Source: Loripinus fragilis (Eukaryota; Mollusca; Bivalvia; Lucinida; Lucinidae). From it: a stretch of 64,000 nucleotides of DNA. Under the pieces are notes generated by a model, which worked only from the letters and a program-made list of their open reading frames with translations, ran no database searches and was not told the DNA's origin. Positions within the stretch are counted from its first letter, which is position 1. The number at the start of each line of letters is the position of its first letter. The DNA is taken from assembly GCA_964019695.1 (NCBI GenBank), contig OZ026515.1, positions 139,435,549 through 139,499,548 of the forward strand, in the 5' to 3' direction. This document shows positions 56,714 to 64,000 of the stretch, piece after piece. Made by a program: the position numbers and the translations under genes.

Positions 56714-58696
56714 GATTTGATATGCCACATGACCATGTTATTTAAGTAAGTAAGTACTCACTCACTCACTCACTCACTCACTCACTCACTCACTCACTCA
56801 CTTACTTACTTACTTACTTAAATAAATGTTTGACCCCCTGGGCACCCCAGCCCCAAAGTTCCACTCCTGGGGCATGACCCATGCAACAGAATAAAAATCC
56901 CGTCTGATATTTTTTGTATCTTTCATTTGTGAGAACACACACAAAGTTGGTATAAAAATCTTTGAAATCGACTTTGTAATTGAAATTAAATTATATTTGA
57001 CCTTTTGACCCCTCCCCAGGGCCCCAGGAAGTGGGCCCATTTTTTGCCGTTGCACGCCCCATGCATGTTAGTACCTCACACACCAAATTTGGTTGAATTT
57101 GGTCCAATGGTTTAGGAGGAGATAGCTTTACAGACAGACCGCCTGATTTAATTTAATTTTGGACCCCATACGTACCCCCAAGTCCCACCCCTAGGGCATG
57201 ACCCAGGTGACAGAATGAAAATTCCGTCTGATATGTTTTGTATCTTTAATTTTTGAGAACACACACAAAGTTTTGTATAAAAAATCTTTCAAATTGACTT
57301 TGTAATTGAAATTAAATGATATATGACCTTTTGACCTCTCCCCAGGGCCCCAGGAGGCGGGGCAAAACAAATTGCCCCGTCGCACGCCCAATTCATGTGA
57401 GTTTCTCTCACGCCAAATTTAGCCCAATGGTTTAGGAAGAGATAGCATAACGGACGGACTGACAGACGGACAGAGGGACGGGCGGACGGCGGCGATAACA
57501 ATATCCCCATCGCTTGTTTTTTTAAAAAAAAAAGCGTAGGGATAATAATGTATACTGACGTCAACTTAAAACGCCTCATTCATTATCACTAATTTCTCAG
57601 CGATGATATACAAAATGAACAGCCACATACTGCTTCTTTATGTAGAGGTTGGGCGATTTTGGAAAATAACTTTAATTTTATATACAGGTGACGCGTTATT
57701 CAGATGACGCCATACAGGCTCAACGTACACATGACGGCATTATGCATCAATCGCTTATGATTTCAATTTAAATGCGCACCCGGTTTGTGCCGTTAATGTT
57801 TTGCTAAACAATCAACAAATTTGGATCATTTTTTCAAACAGTTTTATTGCGAGTAATAGCTTTATGAAATTATGACGTCATATTTAAGACAAAATGCAAG
57901 GCCCGTTTACGAAACTTGCCAACAATCTCGTTTTGCTTTAAGTAATGGAAAAAATGTTGAGGGGTACATCAGGTGACGTACACAAAATATATCTACATAA
58001 AATTACGTTATTTAAGATTAGCTGTAACACCCAATGGCCAGTCGTTTGTCTACGTGAATGTCCTCCAAAACGGCCGTCTGGAACACTTGCCAGATTGCGT
58101 TTCCTCAGCAATCGTCACTGGTTAAAGACTAAAAACTTTTGCAAATGATTCGTAAAAATATGTTCACCCTCTTTGCAAAGTCATGACGTTTAAGGTTTAC
58201 TGAAACGCATGGCGAAAATGTGGGTGGGGTAAGTTGTTTCGTTCAGTAGACGCATATAAACATTGTCTGACCATTATAAACGCATTTTTGGTAAAATAGA
58301 GACTGTTTTACAATGGTAAAACACGTTTTTCTTGCCAACGGATTGTGTCTGGAAACAAAGCAAATGTGGCTTAAATCTTGTGTCGCACGAAACTGGTGAC
58401 CCCTGTCTCTAACCGAGGTCGTTTTTTAGTTTCAACTATTCTTTTAGAAATTTTGTTTTCATGAGATACGCTTTACTGATAAGATGTTATGATGCACTAA
58501 AATTCATAACTTTAGTCTGATCAGTCTAAGAGATATTCACGTTTACTTTTAGATGAGGCGTTTTTTCTTGACGTCAGTATACTTGAAACATTCACAAATA
58601 TGTCAAGCTTACTGCAAGAGTGAACCCAGTTTTGTTCTTGCAAACAAAGTTGCTTTAAAAATATCTTTGGGAACATGGGCGTAGTCAGGGCGCTAA
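56714..58696. repeat. Macro-tandem unit C (truncated)
   Basis: It follows unit B positions 48881-50850, including both sub-repeats. Homology stops at 58696 (CAGGGCGCTA then new sequence) where units A and B continue CAGGGCGCTATACGCC. This marks the right edge of the array. Confidence 0.85.
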
Positions 58697-60295
58697 AATA
58701 GTTACCCACACCAAAGTGAGACTACTAAAACGAATAACGATTATCATCATTAGCGTCCTTTTTCATAAAGGAGACTTCTCTTAAAGAAAAGAATTTGCTC
58801 CCAGAGGGAGCGAATTCTTTCCTTTAAAAGCAGTAACTTATGGTTGGAAACACCTGATTTCGACACAAGGTGCCTTTACTTAAAATTTTACAATTTTCAT
58901 TATGCACTTGCGTGACTGCGTAATAGGAGTTTCGCCTATGGGGAATGTTTGAAGAAAAAATCCCTATAAGGCATTATCCCAGTAGGAAAATATCGAACAT
59001 TGTTGTTATTGTTTAGCATTCATTTGTACATGTCATTGTCATGAGATTTTCCATATTTTGACAAAAAGATGAACATAAGATTTTAAAAAAATCGCAGGGA
59101 AAGTTACTCTGTGAGGAACAAATCCTCACAGGGACCTTGTCGAGAATTTTTTTCAAGGTCATAATAAGTTTAAATCTCCAAGTAAACTGAATTGGCAAAT
59201 ACTTTCCGGTGGCTGTTATATGTAATCAGTAGTGCATGCCTATCTTTGAATCTATGCCAGTCAATTCGTGTTTGTGCTATTAAATGATGATATATTTGGC
59301 ACAATATTTGATGTAATCTCTACTATAGTTTTTAAATCCTTCCAAACGTTGATTTTAAAAACCATTTGTTGAAGCCCACAAGCATGAAAACTATTTTTAT
59401 CTCATCTAGGCTTATAATGTTGGCTCTTCTTGCTTCTGTCCTTGATTTTTCGATATCGTTCGTAATCTTTATCCGTCCATACTTGAAGTTTCAAACACCA
59501 ATGGGTATATGCACGAGATTTCAATACTTTGGTGAGCAGCAAAGGCACTGGCGACTCTGGGTATATGCAGAGAATCACTTAGCAAGTTTTTCTATGAAAC
59601 TTTGGTCAAATGTTTATCTCAGAGAGACGGTTTGCAGAACCCTTAAATCAACTATGCAAACTCAAGGTCAAGATCAAAATTAAAGGTCACGGAGTTACGC
59701 ATTTTTATTTTGTTCACGCACCTCAAATTCTTTGATCGTACACTAGACTCTATGATCCAGAGTCGGGAGCGCTTTTTGCTCAGCCACATGGCCAAAAGTG
59801 CCAACACTCTGACTAACAGTCATTCTGTAGCTGGGGATTTAGACTGCTTTCTTTCTTTCTAATATTCAGACGTTTAACTCTACTTAAATATGCCTAGATG
59901 GCTTACAAAATATTGAAACAAATGTTAAAAGGATCTAGTGTAGGCCGCTGTGTCGAAATTTGGGCTCCCGTGGGAAATTTTGGGTAAAAGTGAATCATGT
60001 CGATTTTCAACTAGAGAAATATATGCAGTTTAAAGAAAAAGATGTTTCCAATTCTTTATTGCAGTATTCACGTCACAGTGACGTCACAAAAAGGGGTACC
60101 GTCTTTCATACGAATCAAGTAGTTAATATGTGATAGTGTCATGTACACCTGATTTAATCGCATATATGTGTTATTTGTTGCGTTGAAGAAGTTAAAAACG
60201 TCTAGAGGATGACCAAAATGAAATTTGAATTCAATTTAAATTTAGGTCTAACGTCAAATTGACGTCAGTGTGCAACAAAAGCAAAATATATTGCA
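58697..60295. other. Unassigned with two small hairpins
   Basis: AAAGAATTTGCTCCC / AGA / GGGAGCGAATTCTTT at 58788-58820 (one mismatch), and CTCTGTGAGG / CCTCACAG near 59112-59140. A 105-codon plus-strand frame at 59366-59683 starts with a hydrophobic stretch but has no recognisable domain and ends in TCAAGGTCAAGATCAA, a repeat-type phrase; it is not called. Confidence 0.4.
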
Positions 60296-60440
60296 CATAA
60301 TATATGTTTTGGGTGCTCAAAAGAACAGTTTTGTTCAAATAGTTCTTTTGAGGACCCACAGCATATAATTTGGTCAAGAAATAAGATAGTTAAGTTTTAT
60401 AACACATGCTTATCTAGGTCCTGATCCATGTACTTGTATG
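60296..60440 (+). repeat. Dispersed hairpin repeat, copy 2
   Basis: An 11-bp perfect stem CTCAAAAGAAC / GTTCTTTTGAG (60316-60352) lies between TTTTGGGTG and GACCCACAGCATATAA..TTTGGTCAAGAAATAAG. Confidence 0.7.
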
Positions 60441-61092
60441 GCAAAGAGGCCGTTTTATATTATACAATAAAATGGGGATGCAGCGATTTTGCTTTTACAG
60501 CAAAAACTCAGATCAACTTCGACATACGACCAGTCAGATCAGTCTTCAATGTCCATGTGAAGAAGCAAAGATCCGCATCTACCCATACAGCGCACATTCT
60601 GATCAGAATCGGCCGTTACTGAACTCAGTCCTTGCTTGGAATTGTTGGGTGAAAGAGATAGGGTTTTTCTTCACTAAGTACGATGTGTTATTCTTCACTA
60701 GGTGCGATTTTGTTTCTTCACTAGGTGCGATGTGTTTTTCGAGGTGATGAAGCAAAGTATTTTGTTTCCTTATTTTGTGCGGTGTGTTTTCTAGCTGCTG
60801 ACGTACCACATAACGGTGAACTGTAAACAGTTCTGACAGTAAAGACGGCTTGAGCTCTTGTCTGACATTTATTAAAAAAATCATTGTTCAGTGATTACAA
60901 ACAGTAATCATTTTTAAAGGGTTTTTTTGCAATTCTTACTTGTCATTTCGTTCTAAGCAATAATAAAAAAAGAGTGTACATATTAAGCATATATCTTTCA
61001 TGATATACAGCCCTACATTTATTATGTATCCATTAATTTACCATCTGCATAGTTATCTGTTTGTTTGTCCCTAGATCTGCTTCACTGTAGCT
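60441..61092. repeat. Repeat-derived sequence with a short tandem motif
   Basis: The phrase CTTCACTAGGTGCGAT recurs three times at about 60668-60735, 25-28 bases apart. The upstream frames (60428-60622 and 60472-60747) read SDQLRHTTSQISLQCPCEE and similar, a dispersed-repeat translation rather than a gene. Confidence 0.5.
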
Positions 61093-62156
61093 AAGGACCT
61101 CGGACAGTCTCCTATTCAATCTGCCCAATTTTGGAAAGCCTGTGGCTATGATAATACATTATTTACAACTATTGTTTTGTGCTTAAATCAGACCCTTACA
61201 TTTTGTGCACCTAGCAAAATAAAAGTAATTGGAAAATATTGCATATTGATGTCAGGACTTTATGGTGAAGGGGGTGGGGGTATTTTTTGCGACCAAATTT
61301 TATTTCACAGAAAGTCAAGGTTTTGCCAGGTATTCACCTAAATATATCGAAATATAGTGTTTGCGGCATAAAACTCGAGACGAAAGTGATAAGTTTGCAT
61401 AAAATTGAGTTTTTGAAGATTTCATCTTTTCCTCTAAATAAGTATGCTGTCCATAACTTTTGACTATTACCTGTAATATTTCAAGTGCACCCAGATGATC
61501 TGTTCACTGAGGTGTAACATACCTACATACTGTATACACCATACTCTAGATAAGCTCAGTTTTCCAGTGTAAAATTATAAAGATTTTCTTACTCATCAGA
61601 TTTAACATATAATTTGGTGTTCAAAAAAAACGTCTCATTGCGACGTTTCTTATGAGTACCCACAACATATGTTTTGGTTGAGAAATAAGACAGTTAGTTA
61701 ATTGGTACACACTCGTAACTAAAGCCCTGATACATGCCATTGTAAATTGATATTTACCTACAGGTTTGTACAAAATAAGTTCCTAATAAGTTTTTATAAG
61801 GAATTGTTTTTGAGCATTTTGACATCGTTCCCCCCCCCCCCCCCGTGACCAATCATGCCATTTTTATATGATGTGTTAAATGTAAAACCTCAACTGTATG
61901 CAAAAGGATTAGTTTGGTCACGGGGGGGAAAGCACTTCAGTAAACCTTCTTCTATTTCCTATATGTTGAATAGCAAAAACAGTGTTTTCGACCCATATTT
62001 TTTGAATAGGTACTGGTCCAATGTGAAAAAAACACTTGTGCGTATAATTCGAGAGTTAAAATTACCATCTTTTTCATGGAAAAATATCATTTTCTTTGAA
62101 ACTTTTTTTTGACCATTTTTATGGGCAATCCTTCATTAAGACTGTCCGAGGTCCTT
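61093..62156. mobile_element. TIR-bounded block with nested hairpin repeat
   Basis: AAGGACCTCGGACAGTCT (61093-61110) is perfectly inverted at 62139-62156. No target duplication was evident. Inside are hairpin repeat copy 3 (61604-61745) and a 15-bp inverted pair CCCCCCCGTGACCAA / TTGGTCACGGGGGGG (61838-61852, 61914-61928). The 85-codon frame at 61855-62112 has no motif. The right TIR ends eight bases before the ATG of the next reading frame, so block and frame may belong to one element. Confidence 0.55.
61604..61745 (+). repeat. Dispersed hairpin repeat, copy 3
   Basis: Stem AAACGTC / GACGTTT (61628-61648) between TAATTTGGTG and GAGTACCCACAACATATG, TTTTGGTTGAGAAATAAG. The flanks match copies 1 and 2, the stem does not. 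Confidence 0.65.
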
Positions 62157-62163
62157 TGCAATA

Positions 62164-64000
62164 ATGGCAGCATAACAACCAACAAAGAGAAAACGACAAG
62201 AAAACAAATACAGTTGTTCTATTATTTGTCAAGCTGTCCGCAAAGAACCCCTTACCAAAAGGCCACAAATGAAATCTTATGTTAACATACTTACGTCTTG
62301 TCAACAAAAGGTTGAATATGGTGACCTTCTTTACTCTGATATTAATGACAGATTAGAGGACTTTTTAGCTGAAGACCTGGCTGCGAATTCGGCCGTATAT
62401 CACAGGGACTGCTACCAGAAGCTTACAAATGTTGCACATTTAAAGAGAGCAAAAGCCAGATTTGAAAAATCATCAGGACGTTGTCCCATTGCTTCCAAGA
62501 AGGCACGTGTTGGACGACCAGCCACTGAACAAGAACCAATGCCATCAACATCTTAAGAAAAGGTTTGTAGGTCTTCAATTTCACCGCTGAACAAGGGCTT
62601 GTGCATTTTTGTCAAGAAATATCTAAGCAGAATTTGCATGAGATCGTCTCATTTAATATGGGGAGTAGGGTAAAAACTGCAGTTGAAACGTCAACAGATA
62701 TAACGTTGAAAGTGAGAATTGGTAGTCTTTTGACTCACCCTAAAGATGCATTTGTTCAAGATATGAAATATTATTTGGGATGTCTGCGGAGAGTTGAAAT
62801 ACTCAACAAACAATTGCAGAAGAAAAACGTGGAAAGTAAAGATAGTGGGCATTTAGGGCATAAGATAGCAGATATTGAGATCATCAATGTCGTTAGAAAG
62901 ACTTTAAGTGATCCATCATCAATTGTTTTAGATATGAACATTATAAATACGACATATCTAAAAATTCTGGAAGAAAATCTTTTTGAAACACAAACAACAG
63001 TAGATTACAAACGTCATTTAAATCCATTGCTTAAGAAACATATTTCTGACATATAGTTTGTTAAACCCAAGCGTCCAAACGAGCCTGACAAAATTTGTTC
63101 CAAAGCCACCCTTGGTGTATGCATTGATATTGCTGAAAGAGCGAAAGATGGTACTTCAGACCTGACAATATAAATGAAAGGTGCATCAATAATTCGAAAG
63201 GAAATAGCAGCAAGTGAATCATGGACATTTCAGGGATCCTTTGATGATTATGCTGTCCAGCAGAGGCTGTACACGTTCATCAAATGGATTATCGAAGGTT
63301 TGCATTCTACTGTTCAAACAGATAGAAAGCAAACTGTTCTGCATAAAAGCGCATCCAACATATCTCAACATATCGTAAGCGCATTCAAATCAGACAGACA
63401 GGTCCATTATGTTTCACCAAAAGTCGACGACAAATTCAAACCAACAAGTGAAACAGCCTTTTTGCTGGGTGAATCTCTTCTGTTGCACCAACAGACCAGG
63501 AAGAAGTCACTAGTTGATATTGCTTCACGGCTTGGTATAGAAGAGAGATACTCTAGAGTCCTGAGACTAGAAGCACAACTAGCCCATGCTGTGATAAAAA
63601 GATAGAGTGAGTGTAATGGCCTATACATACCGCCATTTGTTGTCAAAACAAGTCAGTGGTTTTTTGCAATAGACGATGTAGACTTCCTTGAAGACACGCC
63701 TAATGGTAAGGATACACTACATGGTTAAGCAAATGTTATATATAAAAAAGAAATAAAAACAGAAAATAGAATGGTCTCACCCTTAGAAGTAGAAGAGATT
63801 AGAAAAAAAAAGTCACTTAAAGATCCAATTCCCTTCACATTGTTACCCTGCCAGGCACCAAAACTGAAGTTTGAACCAATACAGCAATATACAGTGCAAC
63901 GTCTTCATGGTATAAGTGAAGTATACCGCAAATGGGACTTATCATGGGCAATAGCTAGTTGCATCAGAGTTGACAGCCCATGCATATGTACTAACATGTC
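62164..64000 (+). pseudogene. Decayed coding region with CxxxC/HxxC and CxxC motifs, unrecognised family, runs off the window
   Basis: From ATG at 62164 the frame reads MAA, TAA (62173-62175), then QPTKRKRQENKYSCSIICQ, a basic N-terminus followed by a Cys pair. Next come LLYSDINDRLEDFLAEDLAA and VYHRDCYQKLTN (HxxC, likely zinc partner of the Cys pair). TAA at 62554-62556 follows PMPSTS. Then SPLNKGLCIF shifts by one base in a T-run near 62610 into FCQEISKQNLHEIVSFNMG (second CxxC). From there a single frame runs to 64000 with TAG 63054-63056, TAA 63171-63173, TAG 63603-63605 and TAA 63726-63728. Recognisable stretches include NEPDKICSKATLGVCIDIAE, SWTFQGSFDDY, LYIPPFVVKTSQWFFAIDDV and DFLEDTPNGKDTLHG. 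Despite at least six lesions the protein character persists over 1.8 kb. Similar long proteins with HRDCY and AIDN.D..EDT.DG..TLH signatures recur in invertebrate genomes (recollection, unverified). Function is unknown; the multi-lesion state and adjoining TIR suggest a transposon-borne gene. Confidence 0.65.

Noticed and set aside
59366..59683. 105-codon plus-strand frame with an apolar N-terminal part
   Set aside because: No recognisable domain, and it ends in repeat-type sequence.

Overview
This is a window of AT-rich nuclear DNA from an animal, most likely a bivalve mollusc. The host call is an inference from four things: dense dispersed and tandem repeats, the 140-bp array built on TGACCTTGACCTCTGACCT, repeats ending in GACGGACGG tracts, and many short terminal-inverted-repeat (TIR) elements. 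No bacterial features, rRNA, tRNA or CRISPR array were seen. No intact protein-coding gene could be supported. Everything protein-like is a decayed retroelement, a decayed zinc-binding-motif protein, or a class A GPCR gene cut by one in-frame stop.

Layout. 1-9.6 kb: a roughly 247-bp AT-rich satellite, plus two copies of one TA-inserted TIR element. The second copy carries a nested element holding a 14-unit 140-bp array. 9.9-13.6 kb: hairpin repeats, a MITE, and on the minus strand a one-piece GPCR gene (11808-12884) with a TAG where the conserved TM4 tryptophan is expected. 13.6-26.1 kb: a TTAA-flanked MITE, several 5'-truncated copies of a Penelope-like reverse transcriptase element (one still with most of the RT domain, 24594-25943), and a truncated LINE (20.2-21.9 kb). 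27.9-35.7 kb: a divergent Penelope-like remnant, then a 6.2-kb element with TIRs of about 480 bp and ten copies of a GTAACATATGTTAC-like palindrome. 36-40.7 kb: tandem repeats, a Harbinger-type MITE and small retroelement scraps. 40.7-58.7 kb: a macro-tandem array with a unit of about 6.7 kb in four versions (full; doubly deleted; full with a Penelope-like insertion; truncated). 58.7-64 kb: hairpin repeats and a TIR-bounded block, then a decayed multi-exonless reading frame (62164 to the window end) with CxxC and HxxC motifs and several stops.

The strongest second-look signals are these. The macro-tandem array contains its own empty-site control for a retroelement insertion. Unrelated-looking elements share an apical GAGGCTTGCCGAG hairpin loop. 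Three dispersed hairpins keep their shape while the stems change. The GPCR, the LINE and the Penelope-like copy are each interrupted at what looks like a Trp codon (TAG, TAG, TGA). The 140-bp array carries a nuclear-receptor-like triple half-site in half of its units. All reading was by eye; identities, family names and host species would need database searches.
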